From Calothrix sp. PCC 7103 (GTDB lineage: Bacteria; Cyanobacteriota; Cyanobacteriia; Cyanobacteriales; Nostocaceae): DNA of 43,126 bases. The notes under the pieces were generated by a model that saw nothing but the letters and a program-made list of their open reading frames with translations, ran no database searches and was not told the origin of the DNA. This document shows, one piece after another, positions 8,506 to 18,380 of the stretch (position 1 is the stretch's first letter; every line of letters starts with the position of its first letter). The DNA is taken from positions 1,506,066 through 1,549,191 of the forward strand of contig NZ_KB217483.1 in assembly GCF_000331305.1 (NCBI RefSeq), in the 5' to 3' direction. Both the position numbers and the translations under genes were made by a program.

Positions 8506-8749
8506 ATATTGTGATTAGCCAATTAACCCTATTTCTATAATTCCCATACCCAATACACCCCAGTTCTCTTGTTTCATTGTGCGGTGGCTGCCTACCACAA
8601 TCCAGTGTCTATCGTACTATAATATTTTGACTACAAAATGAATTGACAAGCAGTGTTGTTATCCGTACATTCAGGTAGGAATATTGCCTAGAGCGTGCTG
8701 ATAATTACCACTTGCAACACCCTGCCTATATTGTTTCAAGTCTAAGACC

Positions 8750-9171
8750 TTACTCACACCCAATCCCATCGTGGTCGCGATCTAGTACGTGCCTGTCACT
8801 TCCCACAACCCTAAATCACTTGCGTGGCATATCGGCACAATCTAAATTTGGGGAGTTGGGAGGGATGCAAAAATCGGGATATGAAGGGTCGCAGTTTTCT
8901 TGGGGTCTGGGTTGAGATTGTGGTCTTGGTTTCGCGGCTGTTGTAGTACGGTTCCCACATTTGCGAAACTCCCACGGCATAAATGGATTATCTTAACTCT
9001 ATATACCCAGCCATCGCCCTTTGCACTTGTTTCGGCGCCAAGTAAACTTTGCTGTAATTGGGGCGAGCAGCCCTTTAGATACTGGGAATAGACAGCAGCG
9101 TTACCTTCTTGCACCAGGTTGGTGTTGATACTGCGGTTGTCATGTGTAAAAATCTGCGATTTAATCTTCAA
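8750..9171 (-). pseudogene. Staphylococcal-nuclease-like protein with excalibur domain, decayed
   Basis: On the minus strand, SINTNLVQEGNAAVYSQYLK is the typical C-terminal part of a thermonuclease (SNase) domain. A frameshift near the QAKxRxLG position moves the continuation (NPFMPWEFRKCGNRTTT) to another frame. An in-frame stop follows, then DRDHDGIGCE, the calcium-binding excalibur signature, ending at 8750-8752. The nuclease N-terminus with the catalytic Arg/Asp/Glu region is missing upstream of 9171. It is a dead remnant of a secreted nuclease. Confidence 0.8.
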
Positions 9172-9535
9172 AAGGCTTGATATTCCAAAGATTTGAATAA
9201 CCGAAAGTATTATCGTTACATATTACCCACCTGAAGTCTTTATGTACTTCATAAACTTATTAATTTAAAACCAGTTTTTGTACCAATAAATAATAATCAA
9301 TTTATATAACTATCAATTCTTCTGATAAAAATAAATCAGCGTATATTCACAGACAATTTAGTCAAGTCAAAGTTCCCACTTCAGTGAAATTACATACAAA
9401 CTTCACAAATACAGCCCTTTTATGTAATTTTTCAGATAACTGTATTTATACTGAGGGAGCATACTGAAATTTGTGGTTAATATGTAGCAAATGTTATATG
9501 ACTTGCCATAGAATGTGCTAAATTGTGAAACATAA
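9172..9535. other. AT-rich upstream region of the Xre gene
   Basis: No gene was seen. The stretch is very AT-rich and probably holds the promoter of the Xre regulator. A weak spaced inverted pair, TAGCA (about 9486) and TGCTA (about 9515), lies shortly before the start and could be an operator, but it is too short to be sure. Confidence 0.4.
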
Positions 9536-9784
9536 ATGAAAATTCCTAAGTCTTTGATAAACGACCAACAACGAATCGGGGAATTTATCAGGGAAATTCG
9601 GCTTTTGAATCAACTTACTCAAGAGCAATTTGCAGCATCTATCCCCGTCACATATTCCACCATTAATCGCTGGGAGAATGGACATAATAAGCCATCGCCT
9701 ATCGCCATCGCCCAACTTGAAAAAATGCTGCTACAAATGGGTGATAGTGGTCAAGAATTGTTAGCAAAGTATTGCTCAGATTAG
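9536..9784 (+). CDS. Xre-family helix-turn-helix regulator
   Basis: An 82-residue one-domain regulator. The HTH reads LTQEQFAASIPVTYSTINRW followed by ENGHNKPSPIAI, the usual Xre/Cro layout (about residues 30-68). It lies 344 bp upstream of the restriction-modification gene on the same strand, so it is a candidate controller of that enzyme, in the manner of controller proteins of restriction systems. It is a close paralogue of the Xre protein at 32614, which also precedes a very large helicase gene. Its operator was not identified. Confidence 0.88.
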   Translation: MKIPKSLINDQQRIGEFIREIRLLNQLTQEQFAASIPVTYSTINRWENGHNKPSPIAIAQLEKMLLQMGDSGQELLAKYCSD

Positions 9785-10128
9785 GTTTCAGCAAAGTTTG
9801 TATAGATTAATATTGCAAGACTACGGCAGTTGCTTGTAGAAAGTGTTAACTGTTTTGGTCTAGATGCTTTATGTCTTGTAAACATATTAGAGCGCGCCGA
9901 TATTATTCCTTTCGGTGCCAATTTCTGCGTGCTTATTTGGATTTCAAATCTTAGAAATCATCGAGTGTAAAAGACATGACTATTAGTAAGTATTTATTTA
10001 TCAGGTAATTCCTAAAAATAAGGCTCTTTCAGTACATAAATAATCTCTAATTTTGCTTCCTAAAAATCTATCTACTTTAATCATAGACCCACATAAACCA
10101 GGATACAAATCTTCAGGTAAAACTCAAA
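9785..10128. other. Gap between the Xre gene and the restriction-modification gene
   Basis: No coding frame was recognised. The gap probably contains the promoter and operator of the large enzyme gene. No strong palindrome or T-tract terminator was seen. Confidence 0.4.
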
Positions 10129-13100
10129 ATGGCAACTATTCACACACTATTAGAAGAATTTAGACAAGAAGCTGTTTCTAATCGGGACTTGGGTGATAAG
10201 TTTGAGCGGCTAATGCTTAATTATCTAAAAGTCGATCCACTGTATCAAGATTTGTACAGTGACGTGTGGACGTGGATGGATTTTCCCCTGCGTGGGAATA
10301 AACCAGACACAGGCATTGATTTGGTAGCTCAGGAACGCGCTACTGGGGATTATTGTGCTATTCAATGCAAGTTTTATGACCCAAACCAAACTCTTGATAA
10401 ATCCGATATAGATTCATTTTTTACAGCCTCTGGTAAGGCACCATTTCAAAAGCGAATCATTGTTTCTACAACTGACAGGTGGGGCAAAAATGCCGAAGAT
10501 GCCATTAAAAATCAGCACATTCCAGTGGCTCGCCTGCGAGTTCAAGATTTAGCCCAAAGCCCTGTAGATTGGAGCCAGTTTAACCTCAAGCGTCCCCAAG
10601 ACATCAAACTTAAGCCCAAAAAGCAAATTAGACCACACCAAACTACCGCTTTACAAAAAGTAATGGACGGGTTTAAAGGGTCTGAGCGAGGGAAGCTGAT
10701 TATGGCTTGCGGCACTGGAAAAACATTTACCGCCCTAAAAATCGCCGAACAATTTGCTCAAGATAAACAGGCTCAAGTTCTGTTTTTAGTACCTTCAATC
10801 TCTCTGCTTTCTCAAACTCTAAGAGAGTGGACGGCAGAAGCTGAATTGAGCCTGCACAGTATTGCAGTTTGTTCGGATACTAAAGTATCGAAAAAATCGG
10901 AAGTTGAAGATATCAGTGTCAGCGATCTGATTCTTCCCGCTACAACTGATGCCCAAACAATTGTGTCTCGCGTGCAGGCTTTAGAGGGACAAAGGCAACT
11001 AACAGTTATTTTTTCAACTTATCAATCTATACAATCAGTTGCCGATGCCCAAGCCAAAGGATTACCCGAATTTGATTTGATAATCTGTGATGAAGCTCAC
11101 CGAACCACTGGAGTTACCTTACAAGGTGAGGAAGAATCGGCTTTTGTGCGCGTTCACAATCAGGAATTTATCAAGGGTAAAAAGCGTCTTTATATGACTG
11201 CTACCCCAAAGCTCTATACTGACGGGGCAAAAACCCAAGCCCAAGAGAATGATGCCACTCTTTGCTCAATGGATGATGAAAGTATTTATGGAACTGAGTT
11301 TCATCGCCTTGGATTTTCGGAAGCTGTGAGCAGTGGGCTATTAACTGACTATAAGGTGATGGTATTAGCAGTTGATGAGAAGTATGTAAGTACAGCATTT
11401 CAGAAACAGCTTGCTGACGCTAATAATGAGCTTAATTTAGAAGATGCTGTTAAAATTACAGGCTGCTGGAATGGACTTTCTAAGCGTCTGGCAACCGATG
11501 CCGATGGGAAAGAAATTGAACACGATACAACTCCTATGCGTCGAGCGGTAGCTTTCTCGCGCTCTATCAAGGATTCCCAAAAAATAGAAAAGCTGTTCTC
11601 AGAGATTATCGAGCAGTACCGTCAAACTCACCCAGACGAAGATATATTGCACTGCGAAGTTAAGCACGTTGACGGGACTCAAAACTCGCTTCAGCGAAAT
11701 CAAAAGCTGGATTGGCTCAGAGAGGATACAAATGGTAATGGTAAAATCTGCCGTATTCTTTCTAACGCTCGCTGCCTCTCCGAAGGTGTGGATGTGCCTT
11801 CCTTAGATGCAGTTATGTTTCTCACGCCTCGCAACTCAGTGGTAGATGTAGTCCAATCGGTAGGACGGGTGATGCGAAAAGCGGAGGGTAAAAAGTATGG
11901 CTACATTATCTTACCTATCGGTATTCCCGCAGATTTAAGTCCGGAAGAAGCTCTCAAAGATAATAATAAATACAAAGTAGTTTGGCAGGTACTGCAAGCC
12001 CTGCGTGCCCACGATGACCGTTTCAACGCTACCATCAATCAAATTGAACTAAATAAAGCCCGTCCGCCCCAAATTAACGTAATCGGGGTAGGTGGTGGCA
12101 GCGGTGATGGAGAAACTGGCACCTTTACTACCGACCCAGTGCAATTAAGTCTCAATTTTCCCCACCTTGAAGAGTGGCGTGATGCTATTTATGCCAAGAT
12201 TGTAGTTAAATGCGGTGATCGTCGCTACTGGGAAAGCTGGGCTAAGGACGTTGCCACCATTGCCGAGCGTCATATATCTAGAATCAAGGGTCTGCTGGCA
12301 AGTCCGCAGCCGCAACATCGTCAAGCATTTGATGAGTTTCTCCACGGGCTACAAAATAATTTAAACCCTAGCGTTAGCCAGGAAGATGCCATCGAAATGC
12401 TCTCCCAGCATCTGATAACTAAACCTGTTTTTGATGCCTTGTTCCAAGACTATGAGTTTACTCAAAAAAACCCAGTATCTTTAGCCATGCAGAAGATATT
12501 GAACTTATTAGAAGGAGAGTCTCTAGAAAAAGATACCAAATCGCTGGATAAATTTTACAGCAGCGTCAGGGAGCGAGCTAGCGGTATTGATAATGCCGAA
12601 GGTAAGCAGAAAATTGTTATTGAACTGTACGATAAATTTTTCCGTTCAGCTTTTCCACGTATGGCTGAAAGACTAGGTATTGTCTATACTCCTGTGGAGG
12701 TAGTTGATTTTATTATTAGGAGCGTTGATGACGCTTTAAAACAGGAATTTGGAGTGGGATTAACTGATAAAAACGTCCATATTCTTGACCCCTTTACTGG
12801 TACAGGCACTTTCATAGTGCGTCTCTTGCAAAGCGGTTTAATCAAACCAAAAGATTTAGTCCGCAAGTTTCAACATGAACTGCACGCCAATGAAATCATT
12901 TTACTGGCTTACTATATTGCCGCTATTAACATTGAAGAAACCTATCATAGTTTGGCAGGTCAGGGCTATGAACCCTTTAACGGAATAGTCTTAACAGACA
13001 CTTTCCAAATGTTTGAAAATAAGGGAACGGCTCAAAATCCTACTATTCCCAACTGGCAGGAAATGTTTCCTGAAAACAACCAGCGTGCGGTAAATCAGAA

Positions 13101-14931
13101 AGGAAAAGACATACGGGTAATCATCAGCAACCCTCCTTATTCAGCAAAACAGGATAGTGAAAACGACGGGAATAAAAATCTGGAATATCCGCAGTTAGAT
13201 GGGCGCATTCGCGAAACCTATGCTAAATATTCAACGGCAACTAACAAAAATAGCCTGTATGATTCTTATATTCGTGCGGTGCGGTGGGCAAGTGACCGTA
13301 TTAAAGACGAAGGCATTGTTTGTTTTGTTAGCAATGGCTCATTTATCGACAATAACGCAATGGATGGGTTGCGAAAGTGTTTAGTAGATGAGTTTACTAG
13401 TATCTACTGCTTTAATTTACGAGGCAATCAGCGCACGTCACGCGAAACCTCACGGCAGGAGGGAGGAAAGATTTTTGGTTCTGGTAGCCGTGCCAGTATT
13501 GCTATTATTCTACTCATCAAGAATCCAGCTAAAAATGGAAAATGCCAGCTATTTTACCATGATATTGGAGACTATTTAAGCCGCGAAGAGAAGCTACAGA
13601 TTATTAAAGACTTTAAGAGCATTACAGGAATACAGTGGCAAACAATTACTCCCAACAGTAGCTATGACTGGATTAACCAGCGTGACCCTGCTTTTGATAA
13701 GTTTATTTCTTTGGGAGATAAAAAAGACCCAACAACCAAAACTATTTTTGATGTGTATTCAGGCGGTCTTAAAACAAACCGTGACACTTGGTGTTATAAC
13801 TTCTCGCATCAAAGGTTAGTAGCAAATATGACGAAAATGATTGATTTTTACAATACTGAAGTTGAAGGATTTAAAACACATTTAAAGGGTCAAAAAATCA
13901 CTAGCACTGAGGAAAGAAAGAGAAAAGTAGAGAAATTTATCAATAATGACCCAAAAAATATAAGCTGGTCAAGAGGGCTTAAAGATGACCTTGGCAGGTT
14001 TACAAATCGTTATTTCAATGATGAATCTGTTGTGAAAGGGATGTATCGCCCATATTGTAAGCAATGGGTTTACTTTGATAAGTATTTTAATGATATGATT
14101 TATCAAATGCCCAAGATTTTTCCAAACGAAAATTTGGATAACCTAGTAATTTACATTAGTGGAATTGGTGCTGGTGGAAAGGAATCTTCTGTATTAATAA
14201 TTGATTCGTTACCAGATTTAAATATGCAACATTCAGGAGGACAAGGTTTTCCCCTCTATACCTACGAAAAGCAGGAGGATGTAGGGACACTTTTTAAAAC
14301 TGGTGAATACGGATATACTAGAAAAGAAAATATTCCTGATATAATCCTGACTGATTTTAGAGAGACTTATGGTGATGAAACTATCACCAAAGAAGATATC
14401 TTCTATTATGTTTATGGCATTCTGCACAGCCCTGAATATAAATGCCGCTTTGAAGCCGACCTCAAGAAAATGCTGCCCCGTATTCCTTATGCTGAGAACT
14501 TTTGGGTATTTAGCAAAGCAGGGTCTGAATTAGCCCACTGGCATCTTAATTACGAGAATGTTGAGCCTTACGAGCTAACGGAATACTCTGGACTTTTATA
14601 TCTAGACGAGGAAGATTACCGTGTTCAAAAAATGACTTTCGGACGGCGAGGTAAAGCCATAGATAAAACCACCATAATCTATAACAGCAAAATTACTTTG
14701 TCTGGTATTCCTTTTGAAACTTACGATTATATAGTTAATGGCAAGCCAGCCCTGGAATGGATTATGGAACGTTACCAATTTACTAAAGATAAAGATAGCC
14801 AGATTACCAATAACCCCAATGATTGGTCAGATGATCCTAGATACATTATCGACTTGGTTAAACGAATAGTGAGGGTTAGTGTAGAAACTATGAAAATAGT
14901 TAATAGTCTACCCATACTCAATGAAAAATAA
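10129..14931 (+). CDS. Single-chain type ISP restriction-modification enzyme
   Basis: At 1600 residues this matches the size and domain order of type ISP enzymes (LlaGI/LlaBIII type), in which one polypeptide methylates, translocates along and cuts DNA. An Mrr-like nuclease lies at the N-terminus (about 20-125; Asp64 in GIDLVA, Gln79 and Lys81 in IQCKFY). An SF2 motor follows with Walker A ACGTGKT (193-199), DEAH near 321-324, MTATP, and QSVGRVMR (576-583). An N6-adenine methyltransferase carries DPFTGTG (887-893) and NPPY (1001-1004). The remaining roughly 500 residues are the target-recognition and C-terminal region. All key motifs are intact, so it is probably active. No separate specificity gene is needed. 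The recognition site cannot be read from sequence. Confidence 0.92.
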   Translation: MATIHTLLEEFRQEAVSNRDLGDKFERLMLNYLKVDPLYQDLYSDVWTWMDFPLRGNKPDTGIDLVAQERATGDYCAIQCKFYDPNQTLDKSDIDSFFTASGKAPFQKRIIVSTTDRWGKNAEDAIKNQHIPVARLRVQDLAQSPVDWSQFNLKRPQDIKLKPKKQIRPHQTTALQKVMDGFKGSERGKLIMACGTGKTFTALKIAEQFAQDKQAQVLFLVPSISLLSQTLREWTAEAELSLHSIAVCSDTKVSKKSEVEDISVSDLILPATTDAQTIVSRVQALEGQRQLTVIFSTYQSIQSVADAQAKGLPEFDLIICDEAHRTTGVTLQGEEESAFVRVHNQEFIKGKKRLYMTATPKLYTDGAKTQAQENDATLCSMDDESIYGTEFHRLGFSEAVSSGLLTDYKVMVLAVDEKYVSTAFQKQLADANNELNLEDAVKITGCWNGLSKRLATDADGKEIEHDTTPMRRAVAFSRSIKDSQKIEKLFSEIIEQYRQTHPDEDILHCEVKHVDGTQNSLQRNQKLDWLREDTNGNGKICRILSNARCLSEGVDVPSLDAVMFLTPRNSVVDVVQSVGRVMRKAEGKKYGYIILPIGIPADLSPEEALKDNNKYKVVWQVLQALRAHDDRFNATINQIELNKARPPQINVIGVGGGSGDGETGTFTTDPVQLSLNFPHLEEWRDAIYAKIVVKCGDRRYWESWAKDVATIAERHISRIKGLLASPQPQHRQAFDEFLHGLQNNLNPSVSQEDAIEMLSQHLITKPVFDALFQDYEFTQKNPVSLAMQKILNLLEGESLEKDTKSLDKFYSSVRERASGIDNAEGKQKIVIELYDKFFRSAFPRMAERLGIVYTPVEVVDFIIRSVDDALKQEFGVGLTDKNVHILDPFTGTGTFIVRLLQSGLIKPKDLVRKFQHELHANEIILLAYYIAAINIEETYHSLAGQGYEPFNGIVLTDTFQMFENKGTAQNPTIPNWQEMFPENNQRAVNQKGKDIRVIISNPPYSAKQDSENDGNKNLEYPQLDGRIRETYAKYSTATNKNSLYDSYIRAVRWASDRIKDEGIVCFVSNGSFIDNNAMDGLRKCLVDEFTSIYCFNLRGNQRTSRETSRQEGGKIFGSGSRASIAIILLIKNPAKNGKCQLFYHDIGDYLSREEKLQIIKDFKSITGIQWQTITPNSSYDWINQRDPAFDKFISLGDKKDPTTKTIFDVYSGGLKTNRDTWCYNFSHQRLVANMTKMIDFYNTEVEGFKTHLKGQKITSTEERKRKVEKFINNDPKNISWSRGLKDDLGRFTNRYFNDESVVKGMYRPYCKQWVYFDKYFNDMIYQMPKIFPNENLDNLVIYISGIGAGGKESSVLIIDSLPDLNMQHSGGQGFPLYTYEKQEDVGTLFKTGEYGYTRKENIPDIILTDFRETYGDETITKEDIFYYVYGILHSPEYKCRFEADLKKMLPRIPYAENFWVFSKAGSELAHWHLNYENVEPYELTEYSGLLYLDEEDYRVQKMTFGRRGKAIDKTTIIYNSKITLSGIPFETYDYIVNGKPALEWIMERYQFTKDKDSQITNNPNDWSDDPRYIIDLVKRIVRVSVETMKIVNSLPILNEK

Positions 14932-15387
14932 AGAAGCATAGTTACGGGAAGTAGAAATTATTGAGGTTGAGCCAAGGTGGCTGTAAATTCAGAAATTGAT
15001 GCGCTTAAGTGTTTATCCTACATATATTTGATAAATTGCTACTTTTATTGTACGTGAAACTTCTGTGGCTAATGAAAAATCAAACTTTTTCGACCCCTGT
15101 TTCCGTTTGCGTTCGTCTCTTGGCTTAATTTCAATTTCATAGAAGTGATCCAAGTCAGCACTAATAGTGATGAATATCACCTCAATACCTACGAAATTAG
15201 TAATTTTACTGTGGTAGTCTAAGTATAAGTATAGAATTAGCTACTATAGCACAAACTTACGCTAACAGCGGAAAAGTTTTCTTATAGCGAATCTATATGG
15301 AAGTTGTTAGTCAATAAAATAAGTATTGCCAAGCATAAATAGTTATGAACAATTTTCAAATAGATTCAGGGTATAAAAGCTAATTGT
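14932..15387. other. Gap before the EAD1/CHAT locus
   Basis: No gene was recognised in 456 bp. It probably contains the promoter of the 15388 gene. I saw no terminator-like hairpin with a T run after the restriction-modification gene. Confidence 0.4.
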
Positions 15388-15864
15388 ATGCCTCAGTACA
15401 CGATTCCTTATTGCCCCGAACTGTTATTTAAAGTACCAGGCGCCGATTCAGGCAATGCCAGATATAAAGCTGCACAGCAAATTACCCTCCTTCTCAATGA
15501 GGGTCAATTAAAAATAAAACTTCCTGAAGGTTTTAGCACCAGACAACTTATTGAAATTACTAAACAAGACTTAATGGCAGAAAATGAAAATGAAATTACC
15601 GAAGCTGTAAAAATTATTAGTAAGCTCTCTGCTGCAAAACAAACAACTCAAGAACTTCACAATCAAGCATTACAAACCCGTGGCAAAATAGACGATCTTT
15701 TTAGTAATCGAGTTTTAAGCAAGCAAGATTTTGATGAAATTGAAAGCAACTTAAAGATTCTAAAAAATTTTGCTATAGCTAACCTCCGTTACAAAGAAGC
15801 ACTATCGGAGGCTGAACAAGCTCGTCATATACTCGATAAAGCTTTAAAGCTCCCTGAAGAGTAA
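15388..15864 (+). CDS. Helical protein preceding the CHAT gene, unrecognised
   Basis: A 158-residue protein I cannot assign. It begins MPQYTIPYCPELLFKVPG, then becomes largely helical and charged; the C-terminal 80 residues (AKQTTQELHNQALQTRGKID onward) have coiled-coil-like spacing. It contains no membrane segment, enzyme motif or HTH. The gene ends 54 bp before the EAD1-CHAT gene on the same strand, which suggests one transcript and a shared role, perhaps as a regulator, substrate or scaffold of the protease. This is inferred from position only. Confidence 0.65.
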   Translation: MPQYTIPYCPELLFKVPGADSGNARYKAAQQITLLLNEGQLKIKLPEGFSTRQLIEITKQDLMAENENEITEAVKIISKLSAAKQTTQELHNQALQTRGKIDDLFSNRVLSKQDFDEIESNLKILKNFAIANLRYKEALSEAEQARHILDKALKLPEE

Positions 15865-15918
15865 ATTTTTGAGTTAGTAACAGATAATAATTTTTTGAGT
15901 TAATAGTAGGTAAAATCA

Positions 15919-18360
15919 ATGGAATTGAAATATTTGAAATATTTTTCTCAACATTATAATATTACATTAACTAGTGATGACGACTGGTTTGATCCTCGTA
16001 TGTCTTTAGATACACCACTATATATAGACCCTTTCATGGTCTTTAAAAGTAAAAATCCCTTATTTGTAAATACCAAAAATAAATTTTTCGTTTTTTTTAA
16101 GGCGGCTTTTGAATTAGCTCACGAAGCCGTATTTTCTGAATTAGCATATCAAAAGTTAGAAATATTCTTTAAATTTCCTGAAGTCAAAGAAGTATGCTTA
16201 GGCGTTTCAAAAAAAGGCACTTGTGGTTCTGGTTCTGGAGGTGGTGGCTCTAAAAATTTTGCTGAGGCGTTTGTGAAATTAGCTAAAGCCGGGTATAAAG
16301 ATATCAAGCACTTTGAAGAGATAGAAATCTTTACAGATGGTATTGGTGCGGATAAAATCAGCGATGCAACAGCCAACATAATCAAGCTTGAACTAATTGA
16401 ATACACTCAAAGTGTATGTAAAAGGTTGAATATCCCAACTTTACATTGTGCAATCAATAATGCCAGTTTTGATTTGGAAGATAAAACCTGGGATGGTTGC
16501 ATTTTTAGTCTGCCAAAGAATCCTTTTTTCGAGAAGGGGCAAAGGGGTGTAATTCTTGTACCAAAAGAGTTTTTAAGGGCATTTCACGCTATAGGTTCTG
16601 ACGGTTTTGCAGGGTACATTTGTGGTAAGACTAACGAAGAATTAAGGATATACTTAAACTACGATTTAAATAAGGAATTAAAAAAAGGCGATCTCAATAA
16701 GAAAATGATAGTGGACTTGGCGCAGAGGCGTCCTGAATTAATACGTGAATATGTAAATTATATTGAGAATAATGAAGCCGAAATCAAGCCGTATAACTTG
16801 GAAATAGACAAGAAAAATGTATATAGAAATGAGAAAAAGGCTTCTGAGTTTATTCTTGCTAACCCCCTTCATCTCGCAGCCTCAAACCAGCAAGAATTTA
16901 TTGACTTTCTTGAGCGTATAGTACAGCAATGCAAGCTATTGATTGAAGAGAGAGAAGGATATAAGCTTCTTTGGGACGCATTGAACCTACAACCTGACGC
17001 ACCCGCTCAATACCAACCTAGAACTGAATCCGAGGCTCAAAGCTTGCTAGCGGAAATAATTTTAGCTTACTGTCAAGCCAGTAGCATCAACATTTCTAAA
17101 GAACCAGATGTTTGTAAAAGAGGTATTAATTTCAAATTTACTTCAGGATACAAAGACAAAGCCTTAATCAAATTACAATTAGCTAAAAATATTCCAGTTA
17201 AAGATAGTTTAAAAAATCTTTTAGCTGATGTCAGAGTAAGTGAGACTAGTCACAACTATTACTTAGTCATCGCTTACACAGAACAAGAGGTTAAACGTGT
17301 AGAAAATATACTTGGGCAGATTGCATTAATGGATGTTAATGACACCGGATTTAAGCTGCTTCTTGTAAACGCTATTTTGGACAAATCAATCGAAGAAGGT
17401 TCGGTTATCTCTTCGTCTACTTCTATTTCCCAATCAATGACTATTACTACACAGAGTATATCGAGTAATATGAATTTATCTGGTCAGCAGCGTAAAAGAT
17501 TACAAGAGGCTTTGATTAATGCTTTTCCTACAATGGCATCTTTAGAGCAGATGTTATCGTTTGCATTAGATAAAAATTTAAGAGCTATAGTAGGTGAAGG
17601 TAGTTTACAAGATGTTGTTTTTAGATTGATACAAACGGCGAATGCTCAAGGGTGGCTTGAACAGTTAATTCGTGCTGCGTGTAAGGAAAATCCAGAAAAC
17701 CAGCAATTAAAAGGTATTGCCCAAGAACTATTGTCAAATTCTGAACTGGAAGCACCTCCTGTTTCCTTAGCTAGCAATCCTCCAAAGAAAACTAACCAGC
17801 TACAAAGAATTTTAGTTTTAGCCGCAATACCCTACGGGCTGCGTTTAGATAGAGAAATTCGAGAAATTGAAGAGGCTATAAGGCGGGCTGCAAATCGAGA
17901 TTTATTTGAAATTCGCATCAGAACCGCCGTGCATCCTCAAGATATTCGCCGCGCGATTGCCGAAGAGCAGCCACAAATTGTTCATTTTTGCGGACACGGG
18001 CTAGAAGATGGTAGCATCTTCTTAGAGGACGATGGGGGGAATAACAAACCTATTGTTCCAGAGGGATTGGCATCACTTTTTGAATTGCATACTGATTATG
18101 TTGAATGTGTAGTGCTTAATGCTTGTTACTCGGAAAAATCAGCAGTGGCAATTAGCCAGTATATTAATTACGCAGTTGGTATGAATCAGTCTATTGAGGA
18201 CAAAGCAGCTATAGCGTTTGCCCAAGGATTTTACGATGGACTAAGTTATAAAAAGTCAACAAATAAAGATGTATTTCAAAGAGCCTTTGACGAAGGGAAA
18301 GTTGCTATAAAATTGGAACATATTTCACAAGGACAAATACCAGTATTATACAAAAAATAG
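15919..18360 (+). CDS. Nuclease-like region + EAD1 + CHAT protease
   Basis: An 813-residue protein in three parts. Residues 1-515 are of a type I cannot name. Within them, GINFKFTSGYKDKALIKLQL, after the Glu in ESEAQ, resembles the core of PD-(D/E)XK nucleases, but the usual Asp is Asn and the E-x-K pair is absent, so this domain looks inactive. Residues 518-605 form an effector-associated domain 1 (LSGQQRKRLQEALINAFP onward), a homotypic adaptor of prokaryotic conflict systems. Residues 630-813 form a CHAT caspase-like protease with His693 in HFCGHG and Cys736 in VLNACYS, the expected catalytic dyad. No transmembrane segment is seen. It converges with the EAD1 receptor gene. The likely role is a protease released or activated by EAD1 contact; the target is unknown. 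Confidence 0.85.
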   Translation: MELKYLKYFSQHYNITLTSDDDWFDPRMSLDTPLYIDPFMVFKSKNPLFVNTKNKFFVFFKAAFELAHEAVFSELAYQKLEIFFKFPEVKEVCLGVSKKGTCGSGSGGGGSKNFAEAFVKLAKAGYKDIKHFEEIEIFTDGIGADKISDATANIIKLELIEYTQSVCKRLNIPTLHCAINNASFDLEDKTWDGCIFSLPKNPFFEKGQRGVILVPKEFLRAFHAIGSDGFAGYICGKTNEELRIYLNYDLNKELKKGDLNKKMIVDLAQRRPELIREYVNYIENNEAEIKPYNLEIDKKNVYRNEKKASEFILANPLHLAASNQQEFIDFLERIVQQCKLLIEEREGYKLLWDALNLQPDAPAQYQPRTESEAQSLLAEIILAYCQASSINISKEPDVCKRGINFKFTSGYKDKALIKLQLAKNIPVKDSLKNLLADVRVSETSHNYYLVIAYTEQEVKRVENILGQIALMDVNDTGFKLLLVNAILDKSIEEGSVISSSTSISQSMTITTQSISSNMNLSGQQRKRLQEALINAFPTMASLEQMLSFALDKNLRAIVGEGSLQDVVFRLIQTANAQGWLEQLIRAACKENPENQQLKGIAQELLSNSELEAPPVSLASNPPKKTNQLQRILVLAAIPYGLRLDREIREIEEAIRRAANRDLFEIRIRTAVHPQDIRRAIAEEQPQIVHFCGHGLEDGSIFLEDDGGNNKPIVPEGLASLFELHTDYVECVVLNACYSEKSAVAISQYINYAVGMNQSIEDKAAIAFAQGFYDGLSYKKSTNKDVFQRAFDEGKVAIKLEHISQGQIPVLYKK

Positions 18361-18380
18361 TTCTGTTTATTTCGAGCTAC

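Noticed and set aside
10129..14931. Separate type III or type I restriction subunits
   Set aside because: Nuclease, helicase and methyltransferase motifs are all in one uninterrupted frame with no separate S or Mod gene, which fits type ISP best.
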